The notes beneath the pieces were generated by a model, which had not been told where the DNA came from, searched no databases, and was given only the letters and a program-made list of their open reading frames with translations. From Ctenosaura bakeri (lineage: Eukaryota; Chordata; Lepidosauria; Squamata; Iguanidae): a DNA stretch of 64,000 nucleotides. The stretch covers positions 372,001 to 436,000 of the forward strand of contig CAOLHI010001152.1 in the NCBI GenBank assembly GCA_948474755.1, given 5' to 3'. Shown here piece after piece: positions 46,253-57,104 of the stretch. Numbering within the stretch: the first letter of the stretch is position 1; each line of letters opens with the position of its first letter. The position numbers were made by a program, and so were the translations under genes.

Positions 46253-46255
46253 TAT

Positions 46256-48266
46256 CCCACCACTATCAAACTGAGTTAAGTAAAAACCCAGTATATATTG
46301 GTCATGATCCTGTAAGTGACTTGTGCTGATTAAGCTACCCATTATGTCAACATAAGCACCTTCTTGAGTAGGGTTGTAGAGCCAGTAGGGGTTGGCAGTG
46401 AAAGCTCTGTCTGTGAGCAGAGGAAATTGCTCTGCTGGCTCCCAAGTTGCTAGGAGTTGACAGGGTAGCTTCTTCTGCTGATGAAGATTAGTTTTGCTTC
46501 CTACCCTTGCTTGTTTGCATCACTCATGGGCCGCATTACCTCTGCTGCCATGCTGCTATGCCTCTTCTGGTATCAGCATAGTTGCACTGGAAAAGAGGAT
46601 CTTGGCCATCATTTTCACACAAAGTGCTCAAAATGTATAAGTCTTAAATGCAGCCCTGTCTGATCTGATCTCCATTACACTTCTCAATGCTTCTCATGTT
46701 TTTATCCCCCACGTCTTCCCATGGGTTCTTCTCTTATTGCCATGTTTGCTTCTGTCCATCATAATTTAAGTTGTGTCTAATTGTATTAAATAGAGCTGCC
46801 TCTGCCTCACAGGCTACTGTTTGCTTGCTGAGACATGGATGGTATGGGAAAAGCAGTTAGATCATTGTGGGAGGCTGGAATGCAGTTCAGTTTGATAAGT
46901 GCCATACTCTTGCAATTAAGAGAACTTGTATAACCTTGATGGCAGGCCCTCTAAGTCTAACATACTGATATATTCTATCAATGTAGAATTTAGCAGCAGT
47001 ACGTTATTGGTGGGATATTACTTTCAATTAAGTTGGCTTAGAATTGTAAGTATAAGAGGGAGTATTATTGATGTGCAGAACGCACATACCATTCCAGCTT
47101 ATAAAGTATGGGCTTAAGTTGTGCAGCTCTAATAACACTTTCAGTGCAGCTTTAAACTGACCAAATTTAATAAACTGGTTTGTGAGGCACCAAAAAGCTT
47201 AAAATATTTATTAGGAGGTTTTATAGGGGGAAAATATTTTACAGGAATTGCTTTCTTCCTACCCACAATCCTCTTAATTCTCTAAAGCAGAAGTGGGGAC
47301 TGTCCAGATGCCACTGGATTACAACTTCCATCAGCCCTAGTCAAACTAGTTAATGGTAAGGGATGCTGAGAGTTGTAGGTAGTGAGAGTGCCACAAGTTG
47401 CCTGCCTCTGCCCTAGAAGGATGCAATAATAATGCAAATCCAAAAATTATTTGTTGCAGAATTGTTTGGCCAAGTCTCTGCTGTTAACAATTTCCCTCAC
47501 TGTATTAATTCTCACTCCCACAGCTACTTCTTCCATTCTACAAGCTCAGAGGGAAAGAATGCACGGCCTGTATATGTAAACCTGCCCACAGTGAAAACGA
47601 CAGATTTCAGATATGTTTCCAAAAAGAAGTCATGTCCCTTGGCTCCTGGAGAGAGCCTGAGTAATTGAGATAAAAGGCAGTCTTAAGTACGGCTCTGAGC
47701 AGATTCTGAAAGAGCCTCTGGTTGTTTTCAAGGATGTCAGCGAGCTTTCTGAACACTTACCTCATGTTGTCCAGCCTTTTATCACCTTTTCTTGATGCAG
47801 CAGGCATACTAAGATATGAATCACAGAGAAGGAAAATGCTTTAAAGTCTAAATTCCTCCTTATATTCTTCCCTCCCTTCTCCTACCTCTGCACTGACAAT
47901 ATATCCTAATTAATTTAAGAGCAGGGAGAACTCCATTGACCAAACATTTGGAGGAGGAAAATATCTTTCTGAAATTTACTTTGTTTTATTTATTTATACA
48001 AAGTATGAGTCACTCCAATTGTTAAAAATAAAATATTCAATATGATATTCCATCTATAAACAAATGAAGCTGAAACAGCATTCATTAAGACAGCAAAATA
48101 GTACAAAAGTCAACAGCAATGTGTGTTTATGTCTGTATGACATTCAGTTACACTCCCATCTGATTTCCCCCCTTCAAGAATGGATATAATGTTTAATTTT
48201 GCAAGAGCCTTAGAGGCTCAAAGGAATTTTAATAAATGGCTATGGGATAGATCAGACTTCTTCTAG
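46256..48266. other. Mostly unique; foldback remnant; 47,450-47,960 possible CNE
   Basis: 47,285-47,415 holds CCACTGGATTACAACTTCCA and, inverted, GATGCTGAGAGTTGTAGGTA, a decayed hAT-type foldback element. 47,450-47,960 is non-repetitive and could be conserved noncoding DNA. No gene seen. Confidence 0.4.
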
Positions 48267-48272
48267 AGACCC

Positions 48273-48489
48273 AGTGCGGTATAGTGGTTTGCATGTTGGA
48301 ATTAAGACTCTGGAGAGCAGAATTCAAATCCCCACTCATCCATGGAAACCTACTTGGTCAAGTCACGTTCTTTCACCCGCAGAGGAAGGCAAACCTTGTC
48401 TGAACAAATTTTGCCAGGAAAACCTCATGATAGGTTAAATTTAGGGTCATCATAGGTCAGAAACAACTTAAAGGCATACAACAATGACA
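48273..48489 (+). mobile_element. tRNA-derived squamate SINE, near full length
   Basis: Head AGTGCGGTATAGTGGTTTGC, B box-like AATTCAAATCCCC, then AGAGGAAGGCAAACC and TCTGAACAAATTTTGCCAGG (the segment missing from two other copies). The tail is AGAAACAACTTAAAGGCATA followed by CAACAATGAC. Confidence 0.88.
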
Positions 48490-49561
48490 AATGATCTAAA
48501 TCAATGAGATGCAAAAGTGGTGATCTGTGGACCAGAGCCAGGCCATGAGCCAATGATTGTCAGTCCATGGTGAGATTCCAAGGAACCATGCAAATGCAAC
48601 AATAATATGACACAAATATGGTAGTAGCCCCTGGCATCTTGCAAAAAAAAAAAAAAAAGCTTGTCCACCACATCAGATAGCTTGAGAAGCAGTGGTCTAG
48701 ATCACATTTTGGTGAGTCCACTTTGGCAGTGCATGGCTGGAAGGGCACATGGCCCATGGCAAGTTTGGAGTGGGGAGGAGAGAGAAATGGTCCCTAAACC
48801 TGTTGTCTTTTTCTATGTACTGTCAAAACTGTGAGTCTATGGAATATTGAGCCATCAGACTATTTCACATATAGAATTTTACTGAGGAACCATATCTTCT
48901 ATGTGTCTTTCATGTTTTCATACCACTTTTTCCCTGCTTCCCCTCCCCCCTTTTTTTAATTTTCTCAGGAAAAAAGTAAATCCTCCATCACACCTTTTGA
49001 TTGTTAGCATTCAGAAGCACTATGTGTGGAGAAGATGGCCAGTCTTTACATGAGAGATGAGGATTGGGACAGTAGTGAAATAAAACCAGATGAGAAATAG
49101 AAGAAGAGCTGTGGCAAGTCAGAGGCGTGACTGCCGACCAAGGTCTATAACTTGATTGTGGCAAACCTCCATTTGCTTTTGTGGAGTGGAGATCTCCTTG
49201 TCCTTGGTACTAGTGAATTTTCATTTCTGCATTAGATTTTTCTCTCTCTCCAGTTTACAGTAAAGGAAATAGGAAATGTAACCAAAGGTTCAACTAAAAG
49301 GGTGGTATTTTCAGACTGAAAGGAAATGAAGAATTAAGAAAGATGCAGAATGTGTCAGAAAGAGACTACTTACACTGCCCCCCCAAGGTCTCTATGCCCT
49401 CGCATGCTACCAATCAGCAAGCTGCCCATAGATGTGTTGGACTAAAAGCCCATGCACTCCAACATTTTACAGATGAAAACTGGCACACATGTGGCCAAGC
49501 GATATCAGAGTGTTGGTCAGGATGACAAAATCTATGAATGAGGAATAATAGAGAAACTAGG
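48490..49561. other. Unique sequence with a poly-A tract
   Basis: A run of A lies at 48,643-48,658. No gene. Confidence 0.45.
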
Positions 49562-49816
49562 AAATGCTGCAGCAGTTTGCTTTTTCTGAGTCTGCTGGGA
49601 AGGACAAGATTCTAATTTCTACTTTCCTCTCTGCTTTGCTGAATTAATGGAGCGCAAACTACTTTTGCACTTTGAACTCAGTTTGCACTAACTGACGAAA
49701 GCAGAGGACAAAGTGGGGAAGTGGGTGAACAGACAAAATGGAACATTTTAAAAGCAGCTGAAAAAATGGAATGACAGAGGATCAAATGGGACTGTCTCTA
49801 CCAAATTGGAACAGTT
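49562..49816 (-). repeat. Unclassified dispersed repeat family X, inverted copy 4
   Basis: The reverse complement carries the landmarks of the other three copies. Plus-strand words are AACTACTTTTGCACTTTGAA, TTTAAAAGCAGCTGAAAAAA and CAGAGGATCAAATGGGACTG. It is truncated relative to copies 1 and 2. Confidence 0.65.
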
Positions 49817-50894
49817 GGTGGGTATGAAAACTCATCATTCCCAGCCAGTACAACCAGGGGATGGTGAGACTTATGGGAGCTGTAGTCCCACATAGGGCAT
49901 CAAGCTGGAAAACGCTGATCCTGTAACAACATTAAATGCAGACTGTAGTCTGGAGAGGAATTGCACTAACATTGTGGCCCCAGGGGCTGTATCTGGCATT
50001 GGCAAAGTAGCCAGGGTCTGTACATACATGCCTGCATAGCTCCTCACGTATACATGCCCCCATATACAATCTTAGTAGGAAGAGATGGGAGACATAAACC
50101 TCTTCTTTCTGTCTGCAGAAATCTATATATCATTAGGGGGCTGCTGGAGGTAAATGGCTGCATGCATATCAGTAACTGTAGGAGGCATTGGCATCCATCA
50201 CCCACACTCACCCCAGTAATCAGTATGGAGATCTTAATGGGGACAAGGGATGACAGCAAAAGGGGGCAGAAGAAGCTTTCACAACCTCTCCTTTCCACTG
50301 TTTGCTTTCACCAGTAGTAAAGCAGCCATGCTAAGCTACTTTGAGGGATGTGAAGAATATTCACAGTTTTCTCGTCCTTGATGAGAAATTGTCCCTGAAT
50401 GTGTCTTGACATATTACAAGAAACTTGCCTTGTTTTTCAGAGGTTGATTTGCATTTTGTTCCTTTTTGCAAACCACTTGCATAAAAAAAAAGTGTACTTT
50501 TGTGTAATTTGATTTTTTTAAGATCCCAAAATGCAAAAAAGGAACGAAGGAAGGAAGGGGAAAAAGAAATCATTAGAAAACACCAAAATCTCTTATAATC
50601 TCATCAGTGGAGAGAAAATATTTGATTTTTAAAAAATTATTTTTGAGAATGAAATATGTGAAGATTTATACCCCTACTGGCTTTAGTCTCCTTCTCCTAG
50701 TGATTCCATCCAAGATCAAGAATCAGTAAAGTTTGTCGGGAAAAGGGGGAAGGCCCTCATCAAGGATTTGCATGATATTCACCCCCTGATCTAGGAGCTT
50801 AAGAGGTCCTTAATATGGATCAGGCAATCAGAAGAAGCAATTTTTTATATATCAGACATGGTAATCTCTCTGTCCAGTCTTTCAGCCTATATAA
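49817..50894. other. Unique sequence, no gene seen
   Basis: 49,820-49,920 contains CATTCCCAGCCAGTACAACC and GGGAGCTGTAGTCCCACATA, a small foldback remnant. Otherwise nothing recognised. Confidence 0.4.
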
Positions 50895-51150
50895 ACTACC
50901 CATCTACAATAGTTGCATACCATGTTAACTGCCATGGCTTCATCTTATGGAATCCTGGGATTTGTAATATGATGAAGCACTTAGAATTCTTTAATAGAGA
51001 GTTCTGGTGCTACATATCTGGGTACCGCACTAGAGGCTGCACTAGTGACTTCTAAGCACCTCACCAAATTACAAATACCAGGATTCCTTAGGATGGAACC
51101 ATGGCAATCAAAATGGTATCAAATTACTACAATGATATAGTGTAGCTACA
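50895..51150. mobile_element. CCATGGC-type foldback MITE
   Basis: CATCTACAATAGTTGCATAC and CTGCCATGGC near the left pair with the inverted ACCATGGCAATCAAAATGGT and ACTACAATGATATAGTG near the right. ATCCTGGGATTTGTAA also pairs with TTACAAATACCAGGAT. Noncoding. It is related to 21,689-21,868. The ends are approximate. Confidence 0.65.
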
Positions 51151-51369
51151 CTTTGTCTGAACTTCCCTGATTTTCTCAGGAAGCCCGGCCCTAGCAGATT
51201 CCATATCTCAACGAAATTAGTTTTGCTAGTCTATACTAGAACCTTCTCTTTTCCATAGCCGCAGAACTCACTCACTTATATTCATGTATTCATTTACGGA
51301 GAGATTTATGGGTCGCCTTTCCACAATGTATTCAGTAAAATGTGAATAAACAAACATTAAAACAGAACG

Positions 51370-51650
51370 AAGCATGTTTTTAAAAGAGGCTAGCCTGGGC
51401 ACAACAACGTCTCTTCTGCCAAACCTTTGGGGGAATATGTAGCTGATATTGGCTTTCGATAGATTTGCTGCTGCTATTATTGTGTGACTGTGTATTATAG
51501 CATCTGTTTTTATGGCTTTGTTTTATTGCTCTTATGGCTTATATTTTGTATTTTTATTGTTTACTGCTTTGGGTATTCCTAAATAGAAAAGTGATTTATT
51601 ATAAAAATAGTTAAACAAACAAATAAATAAATAAATCAACAAAGGAACAA
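51370..51650 (+). mobile_element. L2-like LINE 3' UTR remnant
   Basis: CTTCTGCCAAACCTTTGGGG resembles the very end of an L2-type frame. It is followed by a T-rich UTR (TTTTATTGTTTACTGCTTTG), GAAAAGTGATTTATTA and AAATAAATAAATAAATC, the same arrangement as 53,220-53,470. Confidence 0.45.
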
Positions 51651-52277
51651 ATAAAAGAAACTTGGGTGGAAAACAATGCAAATATAACTTGCTATAGTGT
51701 TTGACAGAGATTATGGGTTCCAAATCCAACCGTGTATTCAAGTTGGCCTCAGGCAAGGTCTCACAAATAGGATTACTTTCCTCCCATATTTCTGAAGAAA
51801 CACAGCCAAAGTCAAACAGAATGGGAATGACTGAATTAGGCCAGGGTCCATCTAGTCTGATTTCTTTATTGCTTCCATTCATATTCTACTTTGAGCTCAA
51901 TGAACTCAAGATTGGGCTGTCCTTTTGGTATTATTATCAAAACACACACACACATACATCCAAATCTCTGAAAGCAAAGCAGGCTCAGAAAACGTGTGGG
52001 GTACAGGGTTATCCCATGGGTTTTGTGACTCTGTGAGGACCAGTTCAAAACTCTAATATAGCCTTTCCCAACCTTTTTAGCCTGAAGAATCCTTGAAATA
52101 ATTTTCAGGCCTCAAGGAACTCCTGCATAAAAATTATATCTACAGCTTTAAAATGAAATCCCCAGCAACTTCTCCCAGAACCCTAGAGTTCCAGGGAACC
52201 CTAACTGAGTAACCACTACCCCTTGCCACATCTTATTACTTCCTGTAATAGCCATCCAGATTAATGAAGGCAACTGG
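51651..52277. other. Unique sequence with a small (AC)n run
   Basis: (AC)n lies at 51,941-51,954. 52,060-52,230 (CCCAACCTTTTTAGCCTGAA) may be an old repeat. No gene. Confidence 0.4.
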
Positions 52278-52478
52278 GGCCATTTCTGCACTACACTGTT
52301 ATAGTGCTATTATTCAACTTTCAACATCTTATGGCATCCTGGGATTTGCAGTTTAGGAGGGGCATTTAGAATTCTCAGCGAGGGAGCTGTTTGACCTCAG
52401 TAAACTACAAACCCCAGAATTCCACAGGATGTTGAAAGTGGAATAATAGCACTATAACAGTGAAGTGCAGAAATGGCC
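52278..52478. mobile_element. Palindromic MITE, Harbinger-like, long form
   Basis: GGCCATTTCTGCACTACACT to GTGCAGAAATGGCC, 201 bp, with the GAGGGAGCTGTTTGACCTCA interior. The flanks TGG and TGA match at only 2 of 3. Confidence 0.85.
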
Positions 52479-52803
52479 TGACTCAAACCATTATTACCCT
52501 TAGCAAAAGGAATTTGGAAGCAGAATGCCTTAGTGGAAGAGTGCTATATAGCAGATGGTGGAAATGCTGTCTGTGGGATTCTGGGAGTTACAGTCCAAAA
52601 AGACCCTTTTTCCCAATTTTGCTGTATAGTCATTCTAAACAGCTGAAGGCTTGAGTAGCATGGAAGTAATCCTCATTGCTTTTTTTCTGTGGAGGCCAAC
52701 TTACTGATTCAAGGACCCTACTCTGCCCGTAGAAGGTTGTTGCATAATGTACAAACCTGGAAAATCAAAGGTCTAGATACCATCTAGAAAATACATAGGG
52801 CTA

Positions 52804-53412
52804 CCCATGTGCTTAGTCCGGAAACTTCAATTAATTCAGAATATGGCAGCCAGGTTGGTCACCGGAAGATCTAAAACTGACCATATAACACCTATTCTGA
52901 AGTCTTTACACTGGCTGCCTATTAGTTTCCGGGCACAGTACAAGGTGTTGGTTTTTACCTTTAAAGCCCTTCATGGCTTGGGGCCAGCCTACCTGCGGGA
53001 TCGCCTTCTCCCATATAATCCGCCCCACACACTAAGGTCCTCTGGGAGGAATTTACTGCAGCCAATCAGAACTAGGTTGGCTGCGGTTACCCAGAGGACC
53101 TTTTCTTCTGTCGCTCCCAAGTTATGGAATGGCCTGCCAGAGGAGACCCGGCACATTACCACTCTTGACTGCTTTAAAAAAGCAGTCAAGACAGTTCTCT
53201 TCCGACAGGCCTTCCCAGATTAGTGTTCCACCGCCTCTCATCATTGTCTTTTGTGTTAATCTTGTTTTTAATTTGTTTTAATTAACTAATATGTTTTAGG
53301 GGGATAGAAGGGTTGGAGGGTGGGGAGGATAGGGTGCATTTTAATGTTTTAATGTTTTTATATATTTTTGTAATGCCGCCTCGATCCATTGGGAGAGGCG
53401 GGATAGAAATAA
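52804..53412 (+). mobile_element. L2-clade LINE 3' end with intact C-terminal frame
   Basis: The open frame 52,807-53,223 encodes the C-terminal region of an L2-type LINE polyprotein. Blocks in order are LQLIQNMAARLVTGRSK, ITPILKSLHWLPISFRAQYK, FKALHGLGPAYLRDRL, PKLWNGLPEE and CFKKAVKTVLFRQAF. No stop or shift occurs over 138 codons, so this copy is fairly young. A 190 bp UTR follows, ending AGGCGGGATAGAAATAAAT and then an (ATT)n tract. The 5' truncation leaves no endonuclease or reverse-transcriptase catalytic domain. Confidence 0.85.
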
Positions 53413-53413
53413 A

Positions 53414-53469
<56 letters not shown>

Positions 53470-53470
53470 G
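53413..53470 (+). repeat. (ATT)n microsatellite at LINE 3' end
   Basis: About nineteen ATT units directly follow the L2-like AAATA end, consistent with the LINE tail having seeded the microsatellite. Confidence 0.93.
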
Positions 53471-54033
53471 AAAATAGAGCTTCTACTGATAGAATACACT
53501 CCCTGTAGCAGACCATGGTCCTCTATACATGAAAGGGAATATGAATGCAATAGAGGAGCTACCATACTTATCTTCCATCTTCTTTCTCACATATACACAC
53601 ATCTAGAATGACTGCAGTGGGCTAAGACTCCATAGGTCAGGAGTAGGCAACTGCATTAGGAACAGAGGCCAGTTGCCCCCCATGCCCTTTGCAGGCTGCC
53701 CTCATCCCCCCCCCATATCAAAATACCTCAATTTTTCTTCAGAGTCCCTCAGAAAGTGGTGACTGGAAGTAACCTTACATCATTTCTGTTGCCATTTTGA
53801 GAGGAACTCTGATGAAAATAAAAAGGTATTCAAATTTTGAGAAGTGTTCTTTCCATGCTTTTTGTGTACTGGATCAGCTTTCTGTGAAGTTTTCCCAAAA
53901 AAATCAGCCCCAAATCAGGTCAATATGTATTTTTTTAAAAAATGCGGGCATCGGGGGATTCGTGAGGGTCTTCAGGGACCACTAAAGTGAGATCCAGGGG
54001 CCATGTGCTTCCCACAGGCTATACTTTCCTATC
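53471..54033. other. Unique sequence, no gene seen
   Basis: Nothing recognised. Confidence 0.4.
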
Positions 54034-54036
54034 CTG

Positions 54037-54216
54037 GGCCATTTCTGCACGAGTCTGTTATAGCACGATGCTTCCACTTTCAACCTCCTATGGAATCCTG
54101 GAGTTTGCAGTTTCGGGAGGGGCTTGCCAGCCCCTCCCGAAACTGCAAACCCCAAGATTCCATAGGAGGTTGAAAGTGGAATCATCGTGCTATAACAGAC
54201 TCGTGCAGAAATGGCC
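54037..54216. mobile_element. Palindromic MITE, best-preserved copy, CTG duplication
   Basis: The 180 bp element is a near-perfect palindrome from GGCCATTTCTGCACGAGTCT to its complement, with arms meeting in CGGGAGGGGCTTGCCAGCCC. The two strands therefore translate almost identically. CTG at 54,034-54,036 and 54,217-54,219 is the 3 bp duplication. Low divergence between the arms marks a recent insertion. Confidence 0.9.
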
Positions 54217-54219
54217 CTG

Positions 54220-54855
54220 GTCATATATCCATTCTCTTATACTAGAGTGGGAAAAAAGTGGTCATCCAGCTGATGGCTGCAGTCATGTTGGTTACTCCCA
54301 GCTACAGAAGATTTCTGCAATCAGTTGCTGATTGGCAAGTTAACACATAGGTAAATCCAATTGCTTTACTCTAGCACCATAGCCAGGACTAACAATAAGA
54401 TTTAGATCAATTATTGTGTTGGAAGCAAAGAGGCACCAACCAGTTGTATGAAGTGGTGAGCGGGAGAGGAGAGCCTAGAGAATGCCTGCTCTGTCTTTCA
54501 CCTCTCTATATCCTTCTTTGTTCTATGTTCTCAAGCCTTTTGCTTCCTTTTTACCTCTTGAAGCCTTCAAGAAGTTAGTCTCTTTGTTCCCTTTGTCAGG
54601 GAGGGGAGCATACACAGAGCCATGGAGATCCAGCCCCAATAATGGCTACTAGCTTATATCCACACATGGAAGCCAGCTTTTAAGTGCTTTTGTAACCAAG
54701 TACAGGTCAGCTTCGACTTCTTTTGTCTTTCTCCTTTCCTATTTCAAAATGGATTTCCTGAGACAATAAATGTAAATTTTCTTTTTCCCTTACAAGGGCA
54801 TCCAGGGTAATTACTTCTGTTTCTACCAGAAGCTCATGTTGCACTAGATGCACCG
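54220..54855. other. Unique sequence, no gene seen
   Basis: Nothing recognised. Confidence 0.4.
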
Positions 54856-55250
54856 TTAGAACTATAGAACCATAGAGTTGGAAGAAATCACAACAACCAT
54901 TGAGTCCAGCCCCCCACCACGTAGGAACACACACTTAAAGCACACCCAGCAAATGGCCATCCAGCCTCTGTTTAAAAACTTCCAAAGAAGGTGACTCCAC
55001 AACATTCCAAAGCAGCATATTCCACTATTGAACAGCATGTTTAGGTGAAATCATCTTTCCTATAAATACCCTGATGTTTAGGTGAAATCATCTTTCCTGT
55101 AATTTGAATCCATTGCTCTGTGTCCTAGCCTCTGGAGCAGCAGAAAACAAGCTTGCTCCATCTTCAACATACAACTCTTCAAATATTTAAAAGTGGCTAC
55201 CACTTAATCTCTTAACCTTCTTTTCATCAGACTAAACATACTATTCTTTG
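54856..55250 (-). mobile_element. CR1 LINE 3' fragment with internal tandem duplication
   Basis: Plus-strand words AACCATAGAGTTGGAAGAAA, AAATGGCCATCCAGCCTCTG and CTTCCAAAGAAGGTGACTCC mark the CR1 3' region. A 25 bp word, ATGTTTAGGTGAAATCATCT plus TTCCT, is repeated at 55,037 and 55,074 (37 bp period). The coding frame is destroyed. Confidence 0.82.
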
Positions 55251-55948
55251 CTTAATACCAAATACTCCTACATATTGGACTGCAAATCCAAACAGCTTTT
55301 GGCAGTATAGACAATAGTGACAAATACATCTTGAGGGCCACATGATTCCTACCCTTTCCATATACTTATAGATGGACAGGTAAAAATTTCATTACAGGTT
55401 CTTGTTGGTTTATTTTTATAAGATAAGAGTCAATCAAAATGCAAATATTCAGGATTGAAAGAACTGACCATTAAAAATTCTCAAATAAGAAAGAAATATA
55501 AACTGACAAGCTTGTTCATCCATGCCCAGGGCTTTATCTGCTGAGTGTTGAATTAGGGTTGCCACTTCTCTTTTTTCTGATAGGATCATCAACTTGGCAG
55601 GCAGATACACATACTCCTCATTGAATGTGCTTGGTGGGGATGGGGGAGAAATTCATTTCCGTTCATTTTTTTAAAAAATGTTCACCAAAATGAATAGGAT
55701 TTCTTCCTATTCAAATGGAAATAACTTGATGTTTAACATTTTTGAAACCAGGGCAAGACAGTGCAAGACAGTTGGGTCGACCATGGGTCCTATGCATGAA
55801 GAAAGGTGGGATATAAATTCAATGAATCAATAAAATTATGCATCCCCAACTAACAGCAAATGATGCCCTAGATATTATTGTTAGAGCCCCAATGAAAATT
55901 GACCAGCTCAACCCATGGGATTTGCTTACATGTAACTCTGAAAAAATG
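55251..55948. other. Unique sequence, no gene seen
   Basis: 55,310-55,360 (ATCTTGAGGGCCACATGATT) is a foldback-element remnant. 55,640-55,740 has weak inverted CATTTTGGTGAA-like words. No gene. Confidence 0.4.
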
Positions 55949-55949
55949 T

Positions 55950-55991
55950 AATAGAATAGAATAGAATGGAATAGAATAGAATAGAATAGAA
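55950..55991 (+). repeat. (AATAG)n microsatellite
   Basis: About eight AATAG units with one G substitution, directly next to the hAT-like element. Confidence 0.93.
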
Positions 55992-55994
55992 AAG

Positions 55995-57096
55995 CAGTGA
56001 TGTATTTAAGTCTTTTACTCCAAGTCTCAAGTCACGTCTCAAGTCTCTACCTTCACGTCTCATGGTGAATCCCAAGTCCTTGTAAGATACTTTCGAGTCA
56101 AGTCTCAAGTCTGGGAGCCAACTTTATACCCCAACCTCAATTCCAGAATTTCTGGACAGAGTCGAAAGTCAATTTAAGTAACATTGGTCCTCTACTTTTG
56201 TGATGTTGCCATCTGCAGCTTCAGAAGTGGAGACAGGATCCTTCTTACTTTCTATTTGAGACATCATGTGGATTGAAGAATGGCTTTGCTCCTTGTCCAA
56301 AGATATACAGTTTATTAAATCCTTCCTAAATGATTGTACTGAGTTATTGACTTTATTTGTGAAGGTTTATAAAATATTGAATATAGACAAGCAAGTTGAT
56401 AAGGCTTTAAATGCCGATAAGCAGCAACTAAATAAAGCAGGCAATTCTTGTCTACTTGCTAAATCAAATAAGAATCATCCAAGGAAAAGAATGATTAAGA
56501 AGGCTACAAATAATCTAAAAAAAAGTAAAAATATAAAGAATGTTAAACAATGGAAGTACTTTCTATTTGCAAAGCTGAAGGCTTTTTCAGAAGTGGAGAA
56601 CAGGATCCTTCTTACTCCCCATTATTGAAGCTTCAAGAGCTTTAGAAGGAAGGATCCTTCCTTCTCAAGACCACTGCATAACATATTTTCTGTTCCCCTT
56701 TGAGATACACGCCCTGCATTCTGGGCATGCGTCTTGCCCTATGCTTTTAGGAAAAGTTTTAGAAAGCTCCTCCCATACATAGCACTGACAGGCTGCTGAG
56801 CAGACCTCAACCTCACCTCAAGCCCATTGCCTAGCCCATTTCCTGTTCCCCTCTGAGATATGCACCCATATTTTGGGCTTAAAACAGATTGTCATGTGAC
56901 CACTAAATTGTACAGTTTCTAGATGAATGGGTTATGTTACTGAACCAAGTGCAGCAAGTCAGTCACTAAAAATATGCAGGTCTCAATTTGAGTCAAGTTA
57001 GTGTGTAATTTTTGCTGAGTCAAGTCCAAGTTGAGTCACTGAAGTGACTTAAGTCTGACTTGAGTCTGAATCTATCAACTCGAGTCTACATCACTG
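55995..57096. mobile_element. hAT-like nonautonomous transposon (copy 2)
   Basis: CAGTGATGTATTTAAGTC at the left and the complement CAGTGATGTAGACTCGAGTT at the right are the inverted termini. TAGAAAAG (55,987-55,994) and CAGAAAAG (57,097-57,104) match at 7 of 8, consistent with an 8 bp hAT duplication. Both ends carry arrays of AAGTC, CAAGTC and GAGTC words in opposite orientation (55,999-56,115 and 56,960-57,085). Relative to copy 1 it has an extra about 330 bp AT-rich block between two copies of a TCAGAAGTGGAGAACAGGAT-like word. No transposase motifs are visible. Confidence 0.78.
56266..56628 (+). CDS. Unidentified 120-codon frame inside hAT-like element
   Basis: An uninterrupted frame starts with ATG at 56,266. 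The product is rich in Lys and Asn. The first about 40 residues are hydrophobic/amphipathic (SLSKDIQFIKSFLNDCTELL), then a basic stretch (KSNKNHPRKRMIKKATNNLK) and a final aromatic segment (QWKYFLFAKLKAF). I recognise no family. It could be a remnant of a captured gene, of a retrotransposon first frame, or chance in AT-rich DNA. It lies in the segment that copy 1 of the transposon lacks. There is no evidence of expression. Confidence 0.25.
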   Translation: MWIEEWLCSLSKDIQFIKSFLNDCTELLTLFVKVYKILNIDKQVDKALNADKQQLNKAGNSCLLAKSNKNHPRKRMIKKATNNLKKSKNIKNVKQWKYFLFAKLKAFSEVENRILLTPHY

Positions 57097-57104
57097 CAGA
57101 AAAG

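Noticed and set aside
52276..52480. Target duplication TGG/TGA for the palindromic MITE
   Set aside because: Only 2 of 3 bases match, so it was not used as evidence for the duplication length.
53982..54331. Similar proteins predicted on both strands
   Set aside because: This is a direct result of the near-perfect palindromic MITE, not two related genes.
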